A DNA stretch of 6,607 nt from an uncultured Mucilaginibacter sp. (lineage in GTDB: Bacteria; Bacteroidota; Bacteroidia; Sphingobacteriales; Sphingobacteriaceae), in the NCBI RefSeq assembly GCF_946481715.1, contig NZ_CAMLOV010000239.1, positions 1 through 6,607 on the forward strand, read 5' to 3'. Below are positions 1 to 6,048 of this stretch, one piece after another. Each line of letters starts with the position of its first letter. Positions within the stretch are counted from its first letter, which is position 1. The notes below the pieces were generated by a model. It saw only the letters and a list, made by a program, of their open reading frames with translations, was not told where the DNA came from and ran no database searches. Position numbers and translations under genes: made by a program.

Positions 1-72
1 CTTTAAAACATAATGCTGGTTGGCCGCCGATCCATTGCGGGTGAGTACCCTTAAGCCTCTTTCGGGGCTGTT
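1..72 (-). pseudogene. Continuation of the HTCS gene in the -1 frame (start of Y_Y_Y domain), cut by the window edge
   Basis: Read in the frame one base back from the sensor, the minus strand encodes NSPERGLRVLTRN (72-34) followed by GSAANQHYVLK to base 1, without a stop. The ending fits the start of a Y_Y_Y domain, where HTCS proteins have a hydrophobic strand of the type 'I-x-L' before a Asn-Phe-Phe/Ser-Phe segment. Joined to the sensor's LLISDMQFAEK it gives one plausible continuous domain. The sensor frame itself gives GYSPAMDRRP and a second stop (TAA at 5-3). The third frame is also open but reads as a basic, Gln-rich string without family resemblance. Only 24 codons are visible, so the domain call is tentative. 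The kinase, receiver and AraC domains are expected to the left of the window. Confidence 0.5.
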
Positions 73-2117
73 TTTTCGGCAAACTGCATGTCTGATATCA
101 ACAGGTGCGGCTGCTCATTGCTCACATTGATATTTTGCGGCATAAAATAATTAAAGCCATAAATGCCCCCGAAATACAGCATTCCTGCCTTGTCCTTCCA
201 CACCGCGTTATCGCTAAACTCATCGCTCTGTAGCCCGTCCGATTCTTTGTAATGTACTATTTTGAGGCTTTGCGGGTTTATTTTAGCTAAGCCTTTGTTG
301 GTACTCATCCAGATGTTGTTTTGATTATCATCACTAATGGCATGGATGGTGTTGTTAGGCAAACCATTGCCGGTGTTTAGCTTATTAAACACTGGTTTGG
401 CTGATGCGGCTGCTTCGCCTTCGCTTATCCAGTTTAGCCCAAAACTGGTACCTACCCAAAGCCTTTGCGCCTTATCCATATAAAGCGACAAAACATCGTT
501 ATTAGATAAGCTTCCTTCGTAAGAAAATGCCTTGAAGGTTTTAAAGGTTTTGGTTGCCTTATCAAAAACGCTTAACCCTCCATAACGGCAGCCTATCCAA
601 ATGCGGCTGCCGGCACCCCGCGCAAGCGTGTATATCACATCATTGGCAATTCCGTTGTTGTTGCCTGTGTAACGGTAGGTTTGCAGGTAACTTATTTTTA
701 CCTGGCCGTTTCCGTTTTGTTCCAACTTTAAATGTACCAACCCCGCCTCGTTCAGCCCAAGCCAAACAGAGCCATCCGCATCCGGCAACACACAATGTAC
801 CGACCCAAAGGAGGGGTAAGCTTTACTGTTTATGATCTCGCTCCAACGGATAAAGTTTTTCCGTTTCAAGTCATAAACGGTAATACCCTCCGCATCCGAT
901 CCGATGTAAGCCAATCCATCCTGGCCTTTTTCAATAGCATAAACGCAATTATCTAACAAATCCACATTGGTGTGGAACGTTTTGATGGCCGAGAAGGACA
1001 CATTTTTGCTGCCCCAATCTTTTATGGTGATAATACCGTTGCCTTTGGTTCCTATCCAAAGTTCGCCGTTGATATCTGAGAAGGCCCTCACCGGGATATG
1101 GAACGATTGCCCGTTAGGCTGCTTTTGCACAATGCCAAAGTAATTCTCTTTTTTGGCAACCTTCATTACACCATTGCCATCGGTACCAAACCAAAGCAGG
1201 CTGGTGGCATCGTTCATTAACGAGGTAATGCGCACGTTTTGCAGGACAGGGATTTGCGCAGCTATCACCTGGGCAGGTTTAAACTGCTCATCGTACTCCC
1301 CAATGCCTTTAGATGCCCAGGCAAACACATAGTGGTTTTTAAAAAAACCCATTGAGCGCACCTCATGCGGCAGCGCGGCTAATTGCTGTGGCTTGTATTG
1401 CTCATCAATGGCGTTGAGTTCGCCGCTTTTGGTGGTATAAAAGATGCGATGGTTGGTGTAGAAAACGTTATCGATATTTTGTACCGATTTAAATTGCTTT
1501 ACCGCTTCAAAGCCGCCTGATGTGCGTTTAAATGCCTCCAGTATGCCGTTATCTTTTAGTAGCCAAAGGTTATCCTGCTCGTCAAACAAAATTTTAACCA
1601 GCATAAAATCCTTTAGCCCCTTGATATTTATTTTGTCGAAAGCATCTTTTTGCCGGTTGTAATGATAGAGTTGTGAGCTGTTTTTATTGGCAGCAAAAAC
1701 TTCGTTGTGGCTGTCTATGGCTACGGTAAACCCGCTTGATTTTACCTTATCGGCATTGTAAAAGTAATTGCTGAAATCACCGGTATTTTTATTGAATTTG
1801 CTTAGCCCCTGCACCGTGCCTATCCAAATATTACGGTCTTTATCGCCCTCAATCTGGTATATCACATTACTGGCTATAGCATTTTTATTGCCAGCCTTTT
1901 CGTAATTAAATACGTGGATGTTGGTGCCATCGTAATAGTTAAGCCCGTCCCAGGTGCCAAACCAAATAATATTATCGCTATCCTGGTATATAGCGTTGAT
2001 GCAGCTATTGGATAAGCCGCTGCTATTGTCTATTTGCTGAACCGTGAATTGCGCTCTGCACACATTTGCGCATAACGCAAAACACAGCAATACCATTAAA
2101 GCCAGTAAATACCTCAT
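51..2117 (-). CDS. Hybrid two-component system (HTCS) sensor, N-terminal periplasmic Reg_prop part; frame broken at its 3' end
   Basis: The 688 readable residues are the sensor half of an HTCS regulator, the PUL-specific proteins that fuse a periplasmic sensor, histidine kinase, receiver and AraC-type domain (usually about 1300-1400 residues). A signal peptide (MRYLLALMVLLCFALC..., probable cleavage CRA|Q after residue 22) is followed by repeated Reg_prop blades: IIWFGTWDGLNYYDG (50-64), NIWIGTVQGLSKF (96-108), LLWFGTDGNGVMKV (307-320), ELWIGTKGNGIITI (352-365), VWLGLNEAGLVHL (451-463), RIWIGCRYGGLSVFD (505-519), RLWVGTSFGLNWIS (552-565), NIWMSTNKGLAKIN (601-614) and MLYFGGIYGFNYFMP (646-660). 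These form twin beta-propellers that bind an oligosaccharide in the periplasm. The Y_Y_Y domain should begin near 665, but the frame stops at 53-51. A one-base change at the A6 run 76-71 would restore it. As written, the product would have no membrane anchor or kinase and could not signal. It probably controls the adjacent operon. Confidence 0.85.
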   Translation of the reverse strand: MRYLLALMVLLCFALCANVCRAQFTVQQIDNSSGLSNSCINAIYQDSDNIIWFGTWDGLNYYDGTNIHVFNYEKAGNKNAIASNVIYQIEGDKDRNIWIGTVQGLSKFNKNTGDFSNYFYNADKVKSSGFTVAIDSHNEVFAANKNSSQLYHYNRQKDAFDKINIKGLKDFMLVKILFDEQDNLWLLKDNGILEAFKRTSGGFEAVKQFKSVQNIDNVFYTNHRIFYTTKSGELNAIDEQYKPQQLAALPHEVRSMGFFKNHYVFAWASKGIGEYDEQFKPAQVIAAQIPVLQNVRITSLMNDATSLLWFGTDGNGVMKVAKKENYFGIVQKQPNGQSFHIPVRAFSDINGELWIGTKGNGIITIKDWGSKNVSFSAIKTFHTNVDLLDNCVYAIEKGQDGLAYIGSDAEGITVYDLKRKNFIRWSEIINSKAYPSFGSVHCVLPDADGSVWLGLNEAGLVHLKLEQNGNGQVKISYLQTYRYTGNNNGIANDVIYTLARGAGSRIWIGCRYGGLSVFDKATKTFKTFKAFSYEGSLSNNDVLSLYMDKAQRLWVGTSFGLNWISEGEAAASAKPVFNKLNTGNGLPNNTIHAISDDNQNNIWMSTNKGLAKINPQSLKIVHYKESDGLQSDEFSDNAVWKDKAGMLYFGGIYGFNYFMPQNINVSNEQPHLLISDMQFAEKTAPKEA
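71..76 (-). other. Run of six A at the point where the HTCS reading frame changes
   Basis: The minus strand reads GCCG, then six A (76-71), then CAG. In the sensor frame this is GAA AAA ACA. Adding one A, or a -1 slip on the AAA codon, gives GAA AAA AAC AGC and enters the frame that is open to the window edge. The run is not a canonical X_XXY_YYZ heptamer in the sensor frame, so efficient programmed frameshifting is not predicted. The run is the simplest place for the break, but the exact site is inferred. Confidence 0.6.
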
Positions 2118-2191
2118 ACCACCCGGAATTATGAATTTAAGCAGATGCTCCGCCGATAGGAGTAACTGCCAACCAGTTTATAATTGTATAC

Positions 2192-2199
2192 CAAAGCTA
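2192..2199 (-). promoter_or_regulatory. Candidate Bacteroidota -7 promoter element for the HTCS regulator
   Basis: The minus strand reads TAGCTTTG from 2199 to 2192, an exact match to the Bacteroidota -7 consensus TAnnTTTG. A -33 element is poor: CTTTA lies about 17-21 bases upstream, but there is no clear TTTG. If used, transcription would start near 2185 and give a leader of roughly 65-70 bases before the ATG at 2117. Position in the only long non-coding region, downstream of the operon terminator, supports it. Confidence 0.45.
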
Positions 2200-2281
2200 A
2201 CTTTATGAGCTGTAATAAAGTAATACTATTTTAACATATGGCTATACTTCGCGGGAATAACAGGCTTTTACGGCCTTTGAG

Positions 2282-2306
2282 ACGACATTTTTACAATACG
2301 ACATTT
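2282..2306. repeat. Pair of 9-bp direct repeats upstream of the regulator promoter
   Basis: The plus strand reads ACGACATTT at 2282-2290 and again at 2298-2306. The two copies are exact and 16 bases apart start to start, separated by TTACAAT. They sit between the operon terminator and the candidate promoter of the regulator gene, in non-coding DNA. Half-sites in tandem are typical of AraC-type DNA-binding domains like those at the C-terminus of HTCS regulators, so an operator is possible. A chance repeat in AT-rich DNA is also possible. Confidence 0.35.
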
Positions 2307-2340
2307 GCTGATATAATTTATTGAGCTTGGGCCAGTGAGC

Positions 2341-2380
2341 GTTTTATAAAACAAGAAAGGGCGGATTTACACCCGCCCGA
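2341..2380 (-). terminator. Intrinsic (rho-independent) terminator after the GH26 gene
   Basis: On the minus strand GGGCGG (2378-2373) and CCGCCC (2364-2359) form a GC stem. It is extended by a G-U and a U-A pair around a GTAA tetraloop (2370-2367) of GNRA type. The T-rich tract TTTCTTGTTTTAT follows at once (2358-2346). The stem begins 28 bases after the GH26 stop codon and marks the end of the susC-susD-lipoprotein-GH26 transcript, separating it from the regulator gene. Confidence 0.85.
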
Positions 2381-2405
2381 TCAACCAATTTAACTAACTT
2401 ATTTT

Positions 2406-3440
2406 TTACCAGCCCGGCATTTTATCCAGGTTTACCACCCTTGGCGAGGCATACAATGCTTTAATATTAGCGTCGGTATTACCCGAGAAAGTCAATTCCG
2501 ACCAGCTCATGAAGAACGTCCAGCGGGGTTGGGCAGCCAGTTCATCAGCCGTTGGCAGCTTCTCGCACTCACCAATGGCAATGGGTTTACCGGCTGCAGC
2601 GGCTACCATAATATCGTATTTGGCTTTGGTGTAGCCGCTGCCATCGTATACATCCAGTGCAGCCACATCCCAGTAAGCATCGGCGGGCTTGTAGGTTGAT
2701 GCATCGCTGCCCAGTGTACCAAAATCCTGTATATCCCAAACCCAAATAAGGTTGGTAAGCCCTTTTGTTTTGGTCATATAATCGTGCAGTTGCTCGTACA
2801 ATTTGCGGGTACCGTTGGCACCGGGGCGGCCGCCCCACCAAAATGCGCCCTGGTTCATCTCGTGGTAGGGGCGCCACAGTACTTCTACATTTTTATCCTT
2901 CAGTTGTTGCAGGTAAACACATATCTCATCAACCAGGGCTTTCCATTTGGTGTTTATCGGGCCGCCGTCGGTTAATAGTTCGGTCCATTGTGCATCGGTT
3001 AGTTTGCTTTGCACCCCTGTTGCATCAAAGCCGCAAGGCTCGGCAAGCGCCGGGTTACACGAGTGCCACATAATGTTTACCAAAGCGCCTTTTTTATACT
3101 GCGCAACGGCTTCGTCTGTCATTACCTGGCGGTTCATGATATTATCTGCCTGGAACAGGAAATCGCCGCTCCACAGCGCAGGGTACTTACCCGTAACGCT
3201 AAAGGCTTTGTTCGTCCAAACAGCGGGAGTGGAATTTGGCTCGCGGTTGTGAATGCCGCTCAGCACCTTTGTACCGGTTACACTGTACAGGTATTTAAGC
3301 GATTTAAATGGCGTATTGGGCACCACGGGCACAATTACCTCGGGCGCGGGTGGCGATTGTTTCACCTCTTTTTGGCAGGCGTAAAAGGCGAAGGCTATGC
3401 CCATAATGCCTATTGCCGATAGTATTGCTTTCTTTTTCAT
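2406..3440 (-). CDS. Glycoside hydrolase family 26 lipoprotein, probable endo-beta-1,4-mannanase
   Basis: This is a 344-residue GH26 enzyme, expected to hydrolyse internal beta-1,4-mannosidic bonds with retention of configuration. I place the start at 3440 because MKKKAILSAIGIMGIAFAFYAC is a complete lipoprotein signal with Cys 22. The open frame extends to an ATG at 3542, but that would put 34 polar residues before the signal. After a Pro-rich linker (about 27-43) comes one (beta/alpha)8 domain. Seen, in short-form numbering: NIMWHSC with the conserved subsite His 126, VLWRPYHEMN with probable acid/base Glu 194 (H193-E194), FWWGGRPG just after it, LIWVWDIQD, YWDVAALDVYD, and PIAIGECE with probable nucleophile Glu 291. 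The end RWTFFMSWSEL...ASPRVVNLDKMPGW is the usual GH26 C-terminus. C128 and C136 could form a disulfide. No carbohydrate-binding module is attached. The residues after the lipid Cys (QKEV) suggest surface export. Mannan is the commonest GH26 substrate, but other beta-glycans (1,3-xylan, mixed-linkage glucan) occur in the family. Confidence 0.92.
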   Translation of the reverse strand: MKKKAILSAIGIMGIAFAFYACQKEVKQSPPAPEVIVPVVPNTPFKSLKYLYSVTGTKVLSGIHNREPNSTPAVWTNKAFSVTGKYPALWSGDFLFQADNIMNRQVMTDEAVAQYKKGALVNIMWHSCNPALAEPCGFDATGVQSKLTDAQWTELLTDGGPINTKWKALVDEICVYLQQLKDKNVEVLWRPYHEMNQGAFWWGGRPGANGTRKLYEQLHDYMTKTKGLTNLIWVWDIQDFGTLGSDASTYKPADAYWDVAALDVYDGSGYTKAKYDIMVAAAAGKPIAIGECEKLPTADELAAQPRWTFFMSWSELTFSGNTDANIKALYASPRVVNLDKMPGW

Positions 3441-3557
3441 AGATAACGATTGGATGTACCGTATTACCGGCTGTTTTTTTAACATACCCGCAAGCGTTGC
3501 CGCAGGCACTTTTTTATTACTGATATGCAGGGTATTAACCATCAGGTGTGGGTATAA

Positions 3558-3586
3558 ACAGCGGGCATAACCATTACGCCCGCTGT
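3558..3586 (-). promoter_or_regulatory. Stable RNA hairpin between the binding-protein gene and the GH26 gene
   Basis: Directly visible on the minus strand: ACAGCGGGC (3586-3578), an 11-base spacer (3577-3567) and GCCCGCTGT (3566-3558), a perfect 9-bp GC-rich stem. The spacer can add a G-U and three A-U/U-A pairs, leaving a 3-base loop. It starts 10 bases after the TAG stop of the upstream gene and ends 117 bases before the preferred GH26 start. Only three T follow (TTTATACCC), so it is at best a weak terminator. By inference it may be a partial terminator that lowers GH26 transcript, or a 3'-end or processing structure that stabilises the upstream susCD message. Confidence 0.6.
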
Positions 3587-3596
3587 CATAAATTTA

Positions 3597-4517
3597 CTAT
3601 TGTTTCTTAACGTCAACCCAAAGCTTGTATGGGCGTTTCACTATCTTATCGTAATCGCTGTAGATGTTGCCATAATCATCTGCACCGGCTATGGTAAAGG
3701 TGAATGCATTGTCGGTAATGGTTTTCTTTAACCCGTTACCCAGGTCGCTGGTGCCCGCGCCATCAAAGGTGCACACCTTAGTGCTGCCATCTGCAAAAGT
3801 GAAGGTGATGGTGTTGTTAGAATAATTGTGCAGCCATTTGCCGGTACCTTTAGGGATAACGCGGTATTTGCCGTTCACATCGGTAACCGGATTTTTAGCG
3901 AAGGTGAAATCGGCATAAGCACCATCGGCACCCGCTGCGTTCATTACCTCGCCCTGGGTATTGCCATCGGCGGTGATGCCGGTATAGGTAAAGGTGAGCG
4001 TATTATCATACTCTGCACCGGGCCCGTTTGCCGGCCAAACAGATTTTGATGCCATATTGAACACCGATCCACCGCCATACTGCGGGCCTGTACCGCCATA
4101 AAGGGTATAATCCTGTATGGTAAAAGTGCCCAACAAAGCTTCGGTAAATGGTTGGATAACCACCGTCCATTCGCGGGTTTCGCCGGTTTGGGATGTTACG
4201 GTGTATTTGGCCTGGTTGCTGCTGGCCGCAAAATCTACCGCCTGGCCGGATGCCGGGGTAACCGTTGATTTGTATGATGTTTGGATATTCGGCTTTACGG
4301 CATTAAATTTTGTGCCCGCCTGCAATAACACGCGCACGGTAACCGTAGCGTTTGGCCTATCAACCACTGCAGGGCCAACCTGCACCAGCCCGTCGCCAAG
4401 GCTTATGGCCTCTATGGCTCGTTCATGGCTTTTTATACCTGCCGCAGGATCTTTTTTACAGGCCGCAAACAGTAGCAGGGCCAGTATAAATATGTAATTT
4501 ATGCGTTTCATTTTCAT
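3597..4517 (-). CDS. Putative surface glycan-binding lipoprotein (SusE/F position), DUF5018-like N-terminal domain
   Basis: This 306-residue lipoprotein has signal sequence MKMKRINYIFILALLLFAAC, with the lipidated Cys at residue 20, followed by KKDP. A second in-frame ATG two codons later (4511) is also possible as start. Residues about 25-124 resemble the Ig-like DUF5018-type domain common in Bacteroidota lipoproteins: alternating strands, then VTPASGQAVDF, YTVTSQTGETREWTVVI. Residues about 125-306 form a second beta-rich domain that I do not recognise. It is rich in Gly, Tyr, Phe and Thr with exposed-type aromatics (W161, W228, W300; YGGTGPQYGGG at 140-150). No catalytic motif is visible. 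The gene starts 7 bases after susD and lies before the GH26, the usual place for a surface glycan-binding protein, so I infer that it holds the polysaccharide for the GH26 and SusCD. The lipoprotein call is strong; the binding function comes from context only. The alternative is a structural or non-catalytic accessory lipoprotein. Confidence 0.75.
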   Translation of the reverse strand: MKMKRINYIFILALLLFAACKKDPAAGIKSHERAIEAISLGDGLVQVGPAVVDRPNATVTVRVLLQAGTKFNAVKPNIQTSYKSTVTPASGQAVDFAASSNQAKYTVTSQTGETREWTVVIQPFTEALLGTFTIQDYTLYGGTGPQYGGGSVFNMASKSVWPANGPGAEYDNTLTFTYTGITADGNTQGEVMNAAGADGAYADFTFAKNPVTDVNGKYRVIPKGTGKWLHNYSNNTITFTFADGSTKVCTFDGAGTSDLGNGLKKTITDNAFTFTIAGADDYGNIYSDYDKIVKRPYKLWVDVKKQ

Positions 4518-4524
4518 GGTTCTT

Positions 4525-6030
4525 TTAGTTGTTTAGATTTGGGTTCCTGTCAACTTCCGATTGCGGGATGGGGAAAAAGTAAGGGTCGCCGCTTACGCTT
4601 TTGCCGTATTTGGTTACCAGAATGTTTTCGATATTGTGGGTACGGCGCAAATCGAAAAGGCGCTGCCCTTCAAAACATAACTCCCAAGAGCGTTCCTGCA
4701 AAACCGCGTCCCTGAATTGCTGTACCGTTAAGCCCGGCGGCAAATCGCCAAGCCCGGCGCGCGTACGGATGGCTTTCACCGCTGCGTAACCTTCGGTAGT
4801 TGGGCCGCTTGCTTCTGCATAAACCAACAGTACATCCGAGTAGCGGAGTATGGGCGTATTGCAACTGGTTTGGTCGCCCGCCTGCCAGCCCGAATCGTTG
4901 TATTTATTGCTGAACGGGCGGGTATAAGAGTCGTTAATATTCAAAACTTGCGTAGGGCCTGTACCCGAGTTGCCGCCATTAACATCGCTGATGGTGGAGA
5001 TGATGAGCTGCGTTTTGCGCTTATCGTTTGCATCAAAGCTGTTGTACAGGGCAGATTCTGTCAGGAACTCGTTAAAACCACCCGGCACAAAAACGCCATT
5101 GGGCAGCCTGAAATTCAGGTTCGGCATAAACATTTTTGGCAACTTGGAGTACAAGCCTTCATTGGTACCTGTGCGGTCTGCACTGGCATCCCAAAGGTGC
5201 TCGGGGCCGGCTTTCTTATTTACGTCATAGATGGCAACCAAATCAGGGTCTAAACCATAGGCCGTTTGCTGGTTAATCACCATGCCCGAAAATTCCTTCG
5301 CCTTCGCGTACATCTCATCGGCATTGGTTACAAAATCGTAGCCGGGAGAAGATGTTGCCTTGCCCGATGCAAGGGTTAAATACACTTTGGATAGCAAGCC
5401 CCAGGCCCCTACCTGGTTTACACGGCCAAGGCGGCGGGTTTGGTCCATCATACCGGCAGCTTTGGTCAGGTCGGCAATAATCTGGGCGTAAATTGCCTGC
5501 ATAGGCGATTTGGCCAAATTGGTTTTGCTTGGGTCGTCTACCGGTTCCAAATGCATGGGCACGGCACCAAACAGGCGCACTAAATTGAAGTAATGCAAAG
5601 CACGCAGGGTGTAAGCCTCACCCAATATTTCGTTTTTGGCGGCATCGCTTATTTTGGTAATGGCCGGCACGTAAGTGATAACCAAATTTGCGCGGTTAAT
5701 GCCCACATAAGGTAATTGGAAACCCGGGCGCAGCGTTGCATTTGTTGATGTTGCTGATAGTTTATCCAGCAAAACATTGTCAGCGCTTTTGCCGGCGGCT
5801 ATCTCAATATCTTCGGTTGGCGCCTCGGTAAGGGTGATAAAGTTACGCGAGTAATAATCCAGGTCGGGCAAAATGGAGTAAGCGTATATCAAGGCCGAGT
5901 TTGCATCCGCTTCGGTTTTATAAAAGTTATCGGTAGAAAGGAAGCCGTAGGGCTTCTCTTCCAGTTGTTTTTTACAGGCGGTAAAACCGGTTAAGGCTAT
6001 AACCAGCGCTATATATTTTAATTTTTTCAT
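4525..6030 (-). CDS. SusD/RagB-family outer membrane nutrient-binding lipoprotein
   Basis: This 501-residue protein is a complete SusD homologue, the surface lipoprotein that binds glycan and caps the SusC pore. A lipoprotein signal peptide (MKKLKYIALV...GFTAC) places the lipidated Cys at residue 19, followed by KKQLEEKP. SusD hallmarks follow in order: FLSTDNFYKTEADANSAL near 30-47, a helical TPR-like motif GEAYTLRALHYFNLVRLFG at 137-155, LRYSDVLLVYAEA at 395-407, AIRTRAGL at 420-427, the strongly conserved ERSWELCFEGQRLFDLRR at 446-463, and FFPIPQSEVDRNPNL at 485-499. The length is normal for the family and no break is seen. The start follows the susC stop by 18 bases and is fixed by the signal peptide. 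There is no clear Shine-Dalgarno sequence, which is normal in Bacteroidota. The next gene starts 7 bases after the stop, so the three are co-transcribed. Family certain; ligand (probably mannan oligosaccharides) inferred. Confidence 0.97.
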   Translation of the reverse strand: MKKLKYIALVIALTGFTACKKQLEEKPYGFLSTDNFYKTEADANSALIYAYSILPDLDYYSRNFITLTEAPTEDIEIAAGKSADNVLLDKLSATSTNATLRPGFQLPYVGINRANLVITYVPAITKISDAAKNEILGEAYTLRALHYFNLVRLFGAVPMHLEPVDDPSKTNLAKSPMQAIYAQIIADLTKAAGMMDQTRRLGRVNQVGAWGLLSKVYLTLASGKATSSPGYDFVTNADEMYAKAKEFSGMVINQQTAYGLDPDLVAIYDVNKKAGPEHLWDASADRTGTNEGLYSKLPKMFMPNLNFRLPNGVFVPGGFNEFLTESALYNSFDANDKRKTQLIISTISDVNGGNSGTGPTQVLNINDSYTRPFSNKYNDSGWQAGDQTSCNTPILRYSDVLLVYAEASGPTTEGYAAVKAIRTRAGLGDLPPGLTVQQFRDAVLQERSWELCFEGQRLFDLRRTHNIENILVTKYGKSVSGDPYFFPIPQSEVDRNPNLNN

Positions 6031-6048
6031 GTTGTCTGCTCTTAAAAA

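Larger units (their letters stand above)
2118..2405. other. Intergenic region between the GH26 gene and the HTCS regulator gene
   Basis: This 288-base AT-rich stretch holds the operon terminator at its right end, the 9-bp direct repeats in the middle and a candidate -7 promoter element near its left third. I see no open reading frame with recognisable protein sequence, no tRNA-like fold and no riboswitch pattern in it. A short 4-bp inverted repeat at 2262-2276 is too weak to call. The base just upstream of the regulator ATG (TTCCGGGTGGT) gives no convincing Shine-Dalgarno sequence. Confidence 0.7.

Noticed and set aside
70..77. Canonical programmed -1 frameshift heptamer in the HTCS gene
   Set aside because: In the sensor frame the run reads GAA AAA ACA, so tandem X_XXY_YYZ slippage is not possible and I see no strong stem just downstream; only single-tRNA slippage or an indel fits.
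554..956. Plus-strand open frames inside the HTCS sensor gene
   Set aside because: They are antisense to clear Reg_prop repeats and have no recognisable features.
2262..2276. Short inverted repeat AGGC...GCCT as a second terminator
   Set aside because: The stem is only 4 bp and has no T tract on either side.
3009..3422. Plus-strand open frames inside the GH26 gene (also 2765-3073, 2784-2975 and 2947-3252)
   Set aside because: They run antisense to a well-supported enzyme gene, overlap one another in different frames, and their Cys/Arg-rich translations show no domain or signal.
3490..3500. Inverted repeat GCAAGCGTTGC in the GH26 leader as a terminator or regulator site
   Set aside because: The stem is 4 bp with a 3-base loop, is followed on the minus strand by A rather than T residues, and could arise by chance.
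2406..3542. Full-length 378-residue reading of the GH26 frame starting at 3542
   Set aside because: The first 34 residues are a polar stretch with no family resemblance, and a complete lipoprotein signal peptide begins at the internal ATG at 3440.
4117..4497. Plus-strand open frames antisense to the binding lipoprotein and susD (also 3828-4049, 4601-4789, 4870-5253, 4970-5230)
   Set aside because: All lie inside confident minus-strand genes and give low-complexity, non-family sequence; they are by-products of the codon use of the real genes.
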